Source: Candidatus Egerieicola pullicola (lineage in GTDB: Bacteria > Bacillota > Clostridia > Oscillospirales > Ruminococcaceae). Taken from it: 7,385 bases of DNA. The notes beneath the pieces are model-generated. The model made no database searches and was not told where the DNA came from. It saw only the letters and a program-made list of their open reading frames with translations. Positions within the stretch are counted from its first letter, which is position 1. The number at the start of each line of letters is the position of its first letter. The position numbers and the translations under genes are program-made. Of the stretch, positions 1 to 6,579 are shown one piece after another. The stretch lies in NCBI GenBank assembly GCA_018712465.1, contig DVGY01000133.1:1-7385 (forward strand), given 5' to 3'.

Positions 1-883
1 TCAGGGAAAGAGGACTGCGCTTGGGGGCTGCGTGGAGTAAAAATCCTTTGGCAAACCAAAGGAGGATGGCAATGCGAAACAAAGCCAGCATCACCCAAAT
101 GGCCATATATACGGCGTCCAACCGCTGCAAAAATCCCACCTGCATGGCGGCAGACAAAGAGTATACCGGGTAGACGATGTTCGTGGTAAAATCTCCAAAG
201 GTCAAACAGACCAAACCAAACAGCAGAGCCACCAATCCCCCGCTGAGCAGGCAGTACCACACCCCAGCTTTCAACAGCTTCCCTTCCGCCAACCGGGGAG
301 CCAGCAACGGGAGGAAAATCAATTCCGGATTTTGGAACAGATTATTCACGGCCACCGCCCAGATATTTCCCCAATCTACAGTGGTGATGGGGTCCAGCCG
401 AGTAGCGGACATCTCCGGGGCGGCGGTGCAGATCAAGAGCAGCACGCTGATGGCAAAAAAGACAAACAGAATGGACCCGTACCGTGCCAAGCCCTCCAAT
501 CCTTGGTAGGCGCACCAACACCCTGCCAGCACTGCTGGCCAAAGCAGGGCAATGGAGGGAGCTTGGGGAAAGACGGCGTTGCCCAGAAAAAAGTCCAGGT
601 GCAGCAGCGTCATCAGCAGCCACCCCAGCGCCAACAAAAGGTAGAAGGTCATCCACAGCCATTTGGCGCGGTTGTCCAACAGCAGCCGGGGGCGCTTTTG
701 GAACAGCAGCCCGCCTGGCAGAAACACCACAAAGGCCAAAGGAATGGCCAATAAGGCCCCATAAAACATTTCTTGGATGTTAAAGGAGGTATACACCATG
801 CACATGGTCATCACCGAAAACATCCGGGATAAGCAGAGCAGGATTACCACCTGCCACAAGCTGATGCGAGAGTCTTGATTCAA
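1..883 (-). CDS. GerAB-family spore germination permease (germinant receptor B subunit), 3' end cut off by window
   Basis: Integral membrane B subunit of a GerA-type germinant receptor, related to the APC amino acid/polyamine permease superfamily. In spores it sits in the inner membrane and takes part in germinant recognition with the A and C subunits (family knowledge). I read the frame codon by codon on the minus strand: it is open from a TTG at 883-881 to the left edge, giving 294 residues of a family usually near 360. The protein is very hydrophobic, with repeated Leu/Val/Ala membrane segments and family-like stretches such as DPITTVDWGNIW and LFQNPELIFLPLLAPRL. The TTG start is chosen because AAGGAG (898-893 on the minus strand) lies 9 nt upstream and the A-subunit stop is 6 nt away, which suggests translational coupling. 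A C subunit (GerAC lipoprotein) would be expected further left but is outside the window. The symbol is left blank because the GerA, GerB and GerK paralogues cannot be told apart here. Confidence 0.9.
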   Translation of the reverse strand, partial: MNQDSRISLWQVVILLCLSRMFSVMTMCMVYTSFNIQEMFYGALLAIPLAFVVFLPGGLLFQKRPRLLLDNRAKWLWMTFYLLLALGWLLMTLLHLDFFLGNAVFPQAPSIALLWPAVLAGCWCAYQGLEGLARYGSILFVFFAISVLLLICTAAPEMSATRLDPITTVDWGNIWAVAVNNLFQNPELIFLPLLAPRLAEGKLLKAGVWYCLLSGGLVALLFGLVCLTFGDFTTNIVYPVYSLSAAMQVGFLQRLDAVYMAIWVMLALFRIAILLWFAKGFLLHAAPKRSPLSL

Positions 884-889
884 GGTGGT

Positions 890-2380
890 TCACTCCTTGT
901 CGGAATCGGATTTTGGGGGATTGCTGCCGTAAAGGTGGTTGACAGTGATGTGATGCCGGGAAAGCCACCTAGTATTTTTCCGCACAAAGGTATCCCCCAA
1001 GGAAGCAGGATTCAAAGGAGAAATGGGACTGAGATAGGGCACGCCGCCGTTTTGCATGGAAGCCGCGTTCACTGCCACAGCCGCAATGGCCAAACTAATG
1101 CCGTACAGCCCAAAAGTCCCCCCGATGACAATCAACAGAAACCGCAGCAGACTCACCGGTTGGTGGAGGTTGGGCACCACAAAGGAGGAAATGGCGGTCA
1201 ACGCCACCACCAGCACCATGGGAGTGCCGATCAAACCGGCGGACACCGCCACATCCCCAATCACCAACGCCCCCACAATGGAGACGGCGTGTCCGATGGC
1301 TTTGGGCAATCGCAGTCCCGCTTCCCGCATGATCTCATAGAGAAAGTGGATCACCAACGCCTCCACCATCAAGGAAAAGGGAGTGGTCTCCTCGGCAGCC
1401 ACAATGGAAAACAGCAGAGAGTGAGGCACCAGCTCTTGATGGAAGGTGCCGATGGCCACATACAGTCCTGGCAGCAGCACCGCTAATCCAAACGCCAGGT
1501 ATTTAATCAGCCGCATCAGAGTGGCATAGTAGGGCTTGGAGCAATAGTCGTCCATGGTCTGGAAATTTTCGCTGAAAAGATAGGGCACGATCAAAGCAAA
1601 GGGGTTACCATCCACCAGCACCCCGATTCGGCCTTCGTCCAGTTTGGCGCAAAGGGTGTCCGGACGTTCGGTTTGTCCCACATTGGGAAACAGGTGGAAA
1701 CCCTTTGGCTCCAAAAAGTATTGAAGGTAACCGCTGTTCAACACCTGCCGGAGTTTTACCTTTTTCAGCTTTTGCCGCACCTGCTCCAGCAGGGCCGGGT
1801 CGGCGGCGTCCTCCAGCCACACCAAACAATATTCTGTCCGGGAAACGGTGCCGCACTCCTGCATTTCCATCCGCAGCTTGTCCGACTTAATCCGTCGTTC
1901 CAGCAAGGCCATATTGACCCGAATGGGCTCTGTGAAAGCTTCTTTGCTTCCCCGCTCGTTGATTTCATTGTCCGGCTGAGAAATGCTGCGGTAAGCAAAG
2001 CCGGGCATGGTCATGGCAATGGCAATGGGATGCCCGTCGATCAACAGAATCAGATTGCCGTTGCCCATCTGCATCAGCACTTTGTCAAAGGTAGACAGCT
2101 CAAAGAGTTGGTTGGCAAACAAACTCCCCTGACAGACAAACTGAGCGATGTCCTCCGGGGTGGCATATTGGTATTCGTATTTCCGATTTAAGGCGGCGAT
2201 GAGCTTGTTGTGCTGGTCCACTGCAATCATCCCTTCGCCCCCCACTGTGGCGATGTCCACCCCGCCTACGGTGAGCTGGCGGATAGCCAAGGCAGCAGAA
2301 TTGCCGGTATATTCCTTTAGGGCGTTTAGATTTTCGGTGAGGGACACCGTAATGTGCTCCGGCAGCTTGGTATTTGGCAT
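890..2380 (-). CDS. GerA/SpoVAF-family spore germination protein (germinant receptor A subunit)
   Basis: A subunit of a nutrient germinant receptor in the spore inner membrane. The family is now viewed as the nutrient-gated ion-channel part of the receptor (established knowledge). The gene is complete at 496 residues, normal for the family. Residues 1 to about 280 form the soluble N-terminal domain, which includes the conserved stretch at 143-163 (RGSKEAFTEPIR, then a Leu-Glu-Arg-Arg-Ile element). Residues about 285-445 form the membrane domain: RLIKYLAFGLAVLLPGLYVA, then EIMREAGLRLPKAIGHAVSI, then ALVIGDVAV. The conserved GVPYLSP motif is at 446-452, followed by a short polar tail. The ATG at 2380-2378 is preceded by GGGGGAG. 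The permease gene follows 6 nt downstream in the usual A-B order. The DUF421 gene is divergent, with an 83-bp gap. I found no convincing promoter for this gene in that gap. Its first codon overlaps the -35 box of the opposite-strand sigma-G candidate. Confidence 0.95.
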   Translation of the reverse strand: MPNTKLPEHITVSLTENLNALKEYTGNSAALAIRQLTVGGVDIATVGGEGMIAVDQHNKLIAALNRKYEYQYATPEDIAQFVCQGSLFANQLFELSTFDKVLMQMGNGNLILLIDGHPIAIAMTMPGFAYRSISQPDNEINERGSKEAFTEPIRVNMALLERRIKSDKLRMEMQECGTVSRTEYCLVWLEDAADPALLEQVRQKLKKVKLRQVLNSGYLQYFLEPKGFHLFPNVGQTERPDTLCAKLDEGRIGVLVDGNPFALIVPYLFSENFQTMDDYCSKPYYATLMRLIKYLAFGLAVLLPGLYVAIGTFHQELVPHSLLFSIVAAEETTPFSLMVEALVIHFLYEIMREAGLRLPKAIGHAVSIVGALVIGDVAVSAGLIGTPMVLVVALTAISSFVVPNLHQPVSLLRFLLIVIGGTFGLYGISLAIAAVAVNAASMQNGGVPYLSPISPLNPASLGDTFVRKNTRWLSRHHITVNHLYGSNPPKSDSDKE

Positions 2381-2406
2381 AAATTCTCCCCCTTCGATTC
2401 ATACTA
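2377..2406 (+). promoter_or_regulatory. Candidate sigma-G (forespore) promoter for the DUF421-DUF4363 operon
   Basis: GCATA at 2377-2381 and CATACTA at 2400-2406 are separated by exactly 18 nt. This fits every position of the B. subtilis sigma-G consensus (gHATR, 17-18 nt, cATWMTA). Transcription would begin near 2413, about 50 nt before the DUF421 start. The -35 box overlaps the start codon of the divergent gerA gene (2378-2380). Forespore expression fits the germination-receptor neighbour. The match is read from sequence; activity is inferred. Confidence 0.65.
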
Positions 2407-2463
2407 ACCAAGAACAAATTCTTCCGTTTTCGTTTGTTATGGTTGCCGTTGGGGAGGGGTTTT

Positions 2464-3144
2464 ATGCTTACGGTTTTGATTCGGTCGGTGGTGCTTTACC
2501 TCTGCATTATGATTTTTATGCGTTTAATGGGGAAACGCCAATTAGGCGAACTGCAGCCTGCGGAACTGGTGATCTCGGTGCTGATCTCCAACATCGTCTC
2601 CCTGCCGGTGGAGGATCCGGATGTGCCGCTGCTCATGGGGATCATCCCGGTGGCAGTGCTGGTGGGGTTGGAGCTGATTGTCAGCCTTTTAAGCCTGCGG
2701 TTTCGCAGCATCCGCACCCTCATGGGAGGAAACCCGGTGGTGATTATCCACAACGGAGTGGTGGACCAGGGCGCGCTGAAAAATTTGCGGTTTTCCATTG
2801 ACGACTTAATGGAAAGCCTGCGCAGTCAGGGAATCTTCGATCTCACCCAAATCCAGTACGCCATTGTGGAAACCAACGGTACGGTCTCTATTCTTCCCTA
2901 CGAAAAGGACGCTCCCGTCACTCCCAAACAGCTCAAACTTACCCTGGCTCCCCAGGAAGTGCCGGTGATCGTCATCAGTGACGGGATCCTGCTGGAGGAC
3001 GGCCTGCGAGGGGCTTCCATGAGCCGGAAACAGCTGACCAAAATTCTGGAAAAGGAGCACATCCCCTTGGAGCAGGTGTTCCTCCTTTCCGCCAATAAAA
3101 GCCATCAATACACTCTGATTCCCAAGGAGGAAAAGAAGAAATGA
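2464..3144 (+). CDS. DUF421 (YetF/YcaP-type) membrane protein
   Basis: DUF421 inner-membrane protein of 226 residues, close to the B. subtilis YetF/YrbG/YdfS group. The biochemical role is not settled. Some family members, including the 2Duf protein of mobile spoVA operons, have been linked to spore membrane properties and heat resistance (from memory). Three hydrophobic segments occupy about residues 3-22, 34-48 and 55-78. The family signature GKRQLGEL lies at 23-30, right after the first segment. The cytoplasmic part follows, with GGNPVVIIHNG (88-98), an FSIDDLMESLR stretch (110-120) and the IQYAIVETNG strand (130-139). The ATG at 2464 is preferred because GGGGAGGGG sits 4 nt upstream; an in-frame start at 2434 lacks a comparable site and would add ten residues. 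The TGA overlaps the next gene's ATG (ATGA at 3141-3144), so the two are almost certainly co-translated. A sigma-G-like promoter lies upstream. Confidence 0.93.
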   Translation: MLTVLIRSVVLYLCIMIFMRLMGKRQLGELQPAELVISVLISNIVSLPVEDPDVPLLMGIIPVAVLVGLELIVSLLSLRFRSIRTLMGGNPVVIIHNGVVDQGALKNLRFSIDDLMESLRSQGIFDLTQIQYAIVETNGTVSILPYEKDAPVTPKQLKLTLAPQEVPVIVISDGILLEDGLRGASMSRKQLTKILEKEHIPLEQVFLLSANKSHQYTLIPKEEKKK

Positions 3145-3515
3145 AGCGACTGGTTGCCATTCTGGTGATTATCCTGATTTTAATTGTACTGGGACTTTTG
3201 TCCATCTGGCGGCTGAGTCAAGACATGGACGTCTATGTCTCCCGGATCGACACCATCCAGCAGTCGGTAGCCCAAAAGCAGCCGAATCTGGCGCTGATTG
3301 CCCAAACCCGAGAGGATTGGGAAAAGGAAATGCAGCTTCTCACCCTATTTCTCTACCATTCTTCCTTGGAAGAAATCGCTGAAAAATGGCTGGAAGTGGA
3401 ATTATTCTGCAAAGAAGGCAACTACACTGCTGCCCACAACACCTTACAGCTTCTCAAACAGGATTGGGAACAACTCTATTTCCAAGAGCTTCCGGTACCC
3501 CAGAATGTGCTGTAA
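3141..3515 (+). CDS. DUF4363-family small membrane-anchored protein
   Basis: Small protein of 124 residues that I assign to DUF4363, a family often encoded directly after DUF421 genes in Clostridia; its function is unknown. Residues about 3-27 form one strongly hydrophobic N-terminal segment (LVAILVIILILIVLGLLSIW). There is no lipobox cysteine and no clear signal-peptidase site, so it is probably a membrane anchor with the rest outside. The remainder (about 30-124) looks all-helical and rich in Glu, Gln and Leu, with several Trp (at the DWEKE, EKWLE and DWEQL stretches), which suggests a small helical bundle. AAGGAGG (3124-3130) is the ribosome binding site and lies inside the end of the DUF421 gene. 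Tight coupling suggests the two act together, perhaps as a membrane complex (inference). The 149 bp after the stop hold only weak inverted repeats without a T tract (for example around 3561-3575), so I call no terminator. Confidence 0.82.
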   Translation: MKRLVAILVIILILIVLGLLSIWRLSQDMDVYVSRIDTIQQSVAQKQPNLALIAQTREDWEKEMQLLTLFLYHSSLEEIAEKWLEVELFCKEGNYTAAHNTLQLLKQDWEQLYFQELPVPQNVL

Positions 3516-3664
3516 GAACCATTCCTTGTGCGCATCCCCTACCCGATCCACTTACGACATCCTGAAATAAGGATATGCGATTGCCACTATTCAATTCGCC
3601 AAAACCAAATTTTACGGCAAAAGAATAATTGTATGGATCAGCTCTAAAGATTGTTCGGTTTTCC

Positions 3665-3693
3665 TTGCATTTTATCGAAAAATCCGGTATACT
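3665..3693 (+). promoter_or_regulatory. Sigma-A promoter of the sodium-dependent transporter gene
   Basis: TTGCAT (3665-3670) and TATACT (3688-3693) are separated by 17 nt, so the -10 matches 5 of 6 consensus bases. Transcription would start near 3700, giving a short leader of about 39 nt that holds only the ribosome binding site. This start point also argues against translation beginning at the in-frame TTG at 3709. Confidence 0.75.
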
Positions 3694-3738
3694 GGGCTTA
3701 TCTTTGTTTTGGTATTTTCAAAGAAGGAGAAAGCAATC

Positions 3739-5115
3739 ATGGAAGAAAAGAAGCGCAGTTCCTTTACCGGCAAAATCGGCTTTGTGCTGGCAGCCGCCGG
3801 ATCTGCTATCGGACTGGGAAATCTCTGGCGATTCCCCTATCTGGCAGCAAAATACGGCGGCGGCACCTTTTTGCTAGTGTACATTATCCTGGCAGTGACC
3901 TTTGGCTTTGCATTGATGGTAGCGGAAATTGCCATCGGGCGAAAAACCGGCCTCAGCGCCATTGGGGCATTTAAAAAGCTGAACAAGAAATGGGCCTTTT
4001 TAGGGGTGCTCACCTCCTTGGTGCCCATCATCATCTTCCCCTACTACAGCGTCATCGGCGGTTGGGTCACCAAATACATTGCCCAGTACGCCACCGGCGG
4101 GGCCGCCCAAGCGGCAGATCCCAACTTTTTCAACCAGTATATCGCCCAGCCGATTGAACCGGTTTTCTGGTTTGTGCTGTTCATTGCCATTACCTTTGTT
4201 ATTGTCCTGTTAGGGGTAGAAAAAGGGGTGGAAAAGGCCAGTAAATTTATGATGCCGGTGCTGGCGGTACTTTCGGTAATCATCGCCATCTTTACCGTCA
4301 CCATGCCGGGATCCCTGGAAGGGGTGCTTTACTACATTACCCCGGATTTCTCCAACTTCTCCGGCACCACCATTTTGGCAGCGGTAGGACAGCTGTTTTA
4401 CTCCATGTCCTTGGCTATGGGCATTATGATTACCTACGGCTCCTATATGAAAAAGGACGTGCACATTGAATCCTCCGTCCACCAAATCGAACTTTGCGAC
4501 ACCGGTTTTGCTTTGATCGCCGGGCTGATGATCGTACCGGCATTTTACGTCTTTTCCGGGGGCAACGCTTCCGAAATGAACGCCGGACCGGGATTGATGT
4601 TCCAAACTCTGCCCCAGGTATTTGAACGGATGAGCGGCGGGATTCCCTGGCTGAGCAACGTCATTGGATGTATTTTCTTTGTTTTGGTGTTCTTTGCCGC
4701 CTTAACATCCAGCATCTCTCTGATGGAGACCATCGTTTCCATTCTCTGTGACAAGCTTAAACTCACTCGGTTAAAAGCCTGTATTCTGGTAGGAATCGGC
4801 GCTCTGGTGATTGGATTACCTTCCTGCCTGGGATTCAGCATTTGGAGCGGCGTCACCTTCTTGGGCAGCATGACCATTCTGGACTTTTTCGATTTCCTCA
4901 GCAACTCGGTGCTGATGCCCATTGTGGCCTTTTTGACCTGTATCTTTGTGGGATACGTGATTGGAGTAAAGTCCATTGCCGATGAAGTGGGGCTCAACGG
5001 AAAGTTCAAACTGAAAAAACTGTTTAACGTCATGATCAAGTATATCGCCCCTCTCTGCCTGGTGTCCATTTTGGTGTCCTCCGTGTTGGACGGGCTGGGC
5101 ATTTTCGACATCTAA
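3739..5115 (+). CDS. NSS (neurotransmitter:sodium symporter) family sodium-dependent transporter
   Basis: Sodium-coupled secondary transporter of the NSS/SNF family with the LeuT fold, in the cytoplasmic membrane. It probably imports an amino acid or related amine, but the substrate cannot be read from sequence. It has 458 residues and about 11-12 membrane helices, typical for bacterial members. The TM1 unwound region AAAGSAIGLGNLWRFPY (18-34) keeps the residues equivalent to LeuT G20, A22 and N27, then PYLAAKYGGG follows. ITYGSYM marks the TM6 region. FFAALTSSIS matches LeuT TM8 and keeps the Thr-Ser pair of the Na2 site. The LeuT N21 equivalent is Ser here, which may affect substrate choice. 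The ATG at 3739 is chosen because GAAGGAGA lies 9 nt upstream; the longer frame from a TTG at 3709 has no such site. The gene is monocistronic, between its own promoter and a strong terminator. Confidence 0.94.
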   Translation: MEEKKRSSFTGKIGFVLAAAGSAIGLGNLWRFPYLAAKYGGGTFLLVYIILAVTFGFALMVAEIAIGRKTGLSAIGAFKKLNKKWAFLGVLTSLVPIIIFPYYSVIGGWVTKYIAQYATGGAAQAADPNFFNQYIAQPIEPVFWFVLFIAITFVIVLLGVEKGVEKASKFMMPVLAVLSVIIAIFTVTMPGSLEGVLYYITPDFSNFSGTTILAAVGQLFYSMSLAMGIMITYGSYMKKDVHIESSVHQIELCDTGFALIAGLMIVPAFYVFSGGNASEMNAGPGLMFQTLPQVFERMSGGIPWLSNVIGCIFFVLVFFAALTSSISLMETIVSILCDKLKLTRLKACILVGIGALVIGLPSCLGFSIWSGVTFLGSMTILDFFDFLSNSVLMPIVAFLTCIFVGYVIGVKSIADEVGLNGKFKLKKLFNVMIKYIAPLCLVSILVSSVLDGLGIFDI

Positions 5116-5137
5116 TCCCAAAACGAATCTAATTGTG

Positions 5138-5169
5138 ACACCCACGACAATTCTGTTGTGGGTGTTTTT
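5138..5169 (+). terminator. Rho-independent terminator of the transporter gene
   Basis: A 12-bp stem pairs 5138-5149 (ACACCCACGACA) with 5154-5165 (TGTTGTGGGTGT), with one G-T pair and a four-base loop ATTC. A T tract follows at 5165-5169. It starts 22 nt after the transporter stop codon. Confidence 0.92.
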
Positions 5170-5212
5170 CTGTCCATCCAAGCAAAATTCACAGTCCATT
5201 CATCTGGTTTTC

Positions 5213-5241
5213 TTGACAAATCAACAGGAAAAGGGTATACT
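5213..5241 (+). promoter_or_regulatory. Strong sigma-A promoter of smpB (and probably ssrA)
   Basis: TTGACA (5213-5218, perfect consensus) and TATACT (5236-5241, 5 of 6) are separated by exactly 17 nt. Transcription would start near 5248, about 32 nt before the smpB ATG. I see no separate promoter just before the tmRNA, so this one may drive both genes. Confidence 0.87.
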
Positions 5242-5279
5242 AAACTATCGCACAGAACGAGAAAAAGGAGGTGTGCAAC

Positions 5280-5738
5280 ATGGAAAACACCAAGACCATT
5301 GCAGTGAACCGGAAAGCCCGGCACGATTACTTTGTGCTGGAATCTCTGGAAACTGGCATTGAACTCACCGGTACCGAGGTCAAGTCCATCCGCAAAGGGC
5401 AGGTCAATTTAAAAGACAGCTGGTGTTCCATCGACAAAGGCGAACTTTTCGTCAAAGGAATGCACATCTCCCCTTACGAACAAGGCAACATTTTCAACCG
5501 AGATCCTTTTCGGGTACGGAAATTGTTGGCCCACCGCAAGGAGATCGACCGGTTGTACGGGCGGCTCAAACAGGAAGGCATCTCTCTGATTCCCTTATCC
5601 CTGTACTTCAAAGGCAGCCGGGTCAAGGTACAGCTGGGACTGTGCAAAGGCAAAAAGCTCTATGACAAACGCCAAGACATGGCCAAGCGAGCCGCTAAGC
5701 GGGAAATCGACCGAGCCATGAAGGAGAAAAACCGGTAA
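5280..5738 (+). CDS. smpB: SsrA-binding protein SmpB
   Basis: Partner protein of tmRNA. It binds the tRNA-like domain and mimics the anticodon stem, so that tmRNA-SmpB can enter stalled ribosomes (trans-translation). It has 152 residues, the usual length. Family stretches are visible: the start with AVNRKARHDYFV, then GIELTGTEVKSIR, VNLKDSW, the HISPYEQGN segment with F-NRDP after it, RVRKLLAHRKEI, and the lysine-rich end GLCKGKKLYDKR then a basic helix that reaches into the ribosome's decoding site. The ATG at 5280 is chosen because AAAAAGGAGG (5261-5270) ends 9 nt upstream; the in-frame GTG at 5271 directly abuts that site and cannot use it. The gene lies 22 nt upstream of the tmRNA gene, so the two components of the system are together. 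No key residue appears to be missing. Confidence 0.97.
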   Translation: MENTKTIAVNRKARHDYFVLESLETGIELTGTEVKSIRKGQVNLKDSWCSIDKGELFVKGMHISPYEQGNIFNRDPFRVRKLLAHRKEIDRLYGRLKQEGISLIPLSLYFKGSRVKVQLGLCKGKKLYDKRQDMAKRAAKREIDRAMKEKNR

Positions 5739-5760
5739 GTTCAAAGAGCAAACTTACAAT

Positions 5761-6121
5761 GGGGGCGTAAAGGTTTCGACGGGGACCGTGCAGCTCTGTA
5801 AGCGGGCCGTGTGGGTGAAAACACGTTAATCGTCACACCTAAATATAAACGCTAACAAGAATACTAGTCGTTTTGAACTCTGCGCAGCGTAATTAAATTA
5901 CGCTGTCCGCTGCGGCAGATTGCCGTGCTCTGACGCAGTGCTAACTTAAAGCGGTGGACTTGTTCGGCGTTTGCCTCGGCGCCGAAGAGGTTTTATGAGG
6001 CTGTCTTCTAAAAAAGGCTGACTGTTGCCGGTTTTAGAAGGAAAGAAAGAACAGTCTACGCTCGTAGAAAGCAGAGGGAATCGATTTTCGGACAGGGGTT
6101 CGATTCCCCTCGCCTCCACCA
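5761..6121 (+). ncRNA. ssrA: Transfer-messenger RNA (tmRNA, 10Sa RNA)
   Basis: Rescues ribosomes stalled on broken mRNAs by acting first as alanyl-tRNA and then as mRNA for a degradation tag. The mature RNA is 361 nt and in one piece. The 5' end has the hallmark GGGGGCGTAAAGGTTTCGAC, and its first seven bases pair with CGCCTCC at 6111-6117 to form the acceptor stem, followed by ACCA with an encoded CCA end. The T arm (GGGG, TTCGATT, CCCC) lies just before. The tag frame is at 5851-5892, and GC-rich pseudoknot-like segments follow. Mature RNA starts 22 nt after smpB with no clear promoter between; TACAAT at 5755-5760 directly abuts the mature end and cannot serve as a -10 for it. Processing by RNase P from a joint transcript is therefore likely (inference). 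Confidence 0.97.
5851..5892 (+). other. tmRNA tag-peptide reading frame and stop hairpin
   Basis: From the likely resume codon GCT (5851) the frame reads ANKNTSRFELCAA and then TAA (5890-5892). With the alanine carried by the tRNA-like domain, the added tag would be 14 residues. The stop sits in a nearly perfect inverted repeat (5885-5905, arms CAGCGTAATT and AATTACGCTG), the usual helix after the tag. Most known tags end in LAA, often ALAA, which ClpXP recognises; this one ends in CAA. The resume codon is placed by analogy, but the C-terminal residues follow from the in-frame stop. Confidence 0.8.
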
Positions 6122-6130
6122 AAACCAACA

Positions 6131-6177
6131 AATCCGAACCTTGTGCCGGTTGGCGATGGGTTCGGGTTTTCTTTTTT
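6131..6177 (+). terminator. Rho-independent terminator after ssrA
   Basis: The arm AATCCGAACC (6131-6140) pairs with GGTTCGGGTT (6159-6168) over 10 bp with one G-T pair. The 18-nt loop can form a small inner GCC/GGC hairpin. T-rich sequence follows at 6167-6177, interrupted by one C. It starts 10 nt after the tmRNA CCA end. Confidence 0.9.
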
Positions 6178-6417
6178 CAAGGGATAATTCGGAAAAGTCA
6201 GTAAACCTTCGGAAGACAGAATTGACGGAACAACTTTGGAAAAAAGCGCCCAGATCGCAGTTCATGCGCATGACGGAAAAAGCAACTGCCATAAGATAAA
6301 ATACAATTCCATTCCGCCAGCGGGCAAATCAAATCGCTGTAAAACATCTTCACCCCCTGCTATCTCTCATTTTAAACAGAATTTTTTATCTTTCTCAGAT
6401 AATTTACCACAATTTGC
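6178..6417. other. Intergenic region without a supported gene
   Basis: About 240 bp between the ssrA terminator and the glgA promoter. The frames here lack a ribosome binding site and any recognisable protein. Two imperfect copies of a TTCGGAA-centred sequence lie near 6188 and 6208, and the composition becomes AT-rich towards 6370. No tmRNA 3'-end repeat (a usual mark of integration at ssrA) is visible here. Confidence 0.6.
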
Positions 6418-6446
6418 TTGTTTCTCAACGCGATACTTGGTATAAT
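6418..6446 (+). promoter_or_regulatory. Sigma-A promoter with extended -10, upstream of glgA
   Basis: TTGTTT (6418-6423), a 17-nt spacer and a perfect TATAAT (6441-6446), with the extended -10 element TGG directly before it (6438-6440). Transcription would begin near 6453, leaving a leader of about 127 nt. A possible GGGCT/AGCCC pairing (around 6466-6470 with 6507-6512) is too weak to call a regulatory RNA. Confidence 0.72.
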
Positions 6447-6579
6447 GAGAGTAATGAAAATGGAAAGGGCTGTCCTAGAAAAAGATAAACACCAAAGCCC
6501 CCATTTAGATTGATTCCGCATTCCTTGGAGGTAACCAAAGAGCCTCGAGAAGGATTGAGATGGGAAAGGAAGGTTTATT

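Noticed and set aside
875..2191. Plus-strand open frames of 100-200 codons opposite the gerA gene.
   Set aside because: They translate to His/Gln/Gly-rich sequence with no domain, lie wholly within a clear GerA gene on the other strand, and lack ribosome binding sites.
2436..2467. Sigma-G-like boxes on the minus strand for gerA (GCATA, then CATAACA).
   Set aside because: The spacing is about 21 nt and the -10 lacks the final TA, so both spacing and sequence fail the consensus.
3558..3577. Inverted repeat ATCCT/AGGAT after the DUF4363 gene as a terminator.
   Set aside because: Only about 5 bp, AT-containing stem and no T tract; too weak to call.
3709..3738. Upstream TTG start adding ten residues to the sodium-dependent transporter.
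   Set aside because: It falls about 9 nt after the predicted transcription start, has no ribosome binding site, and the ATG at 3739 has an ideal one.
6100..6440. Integration site of a mobile element at the tmRNA 3' end.
   Set aside because: The 3' end of ssrA is a common attachment site, but no second copy of its terminal sequence and no integrase gene are visible in the window.
6445..6516. Possible short upstream frame before glgA (starts at 6445, 6454 or 6460, ending TGA near 6516).
   Set aside because: The first ATG overlaps the -10 box, and none of the starts has a ribosome binding site. Leaderless translation is conceivable but unsupported.
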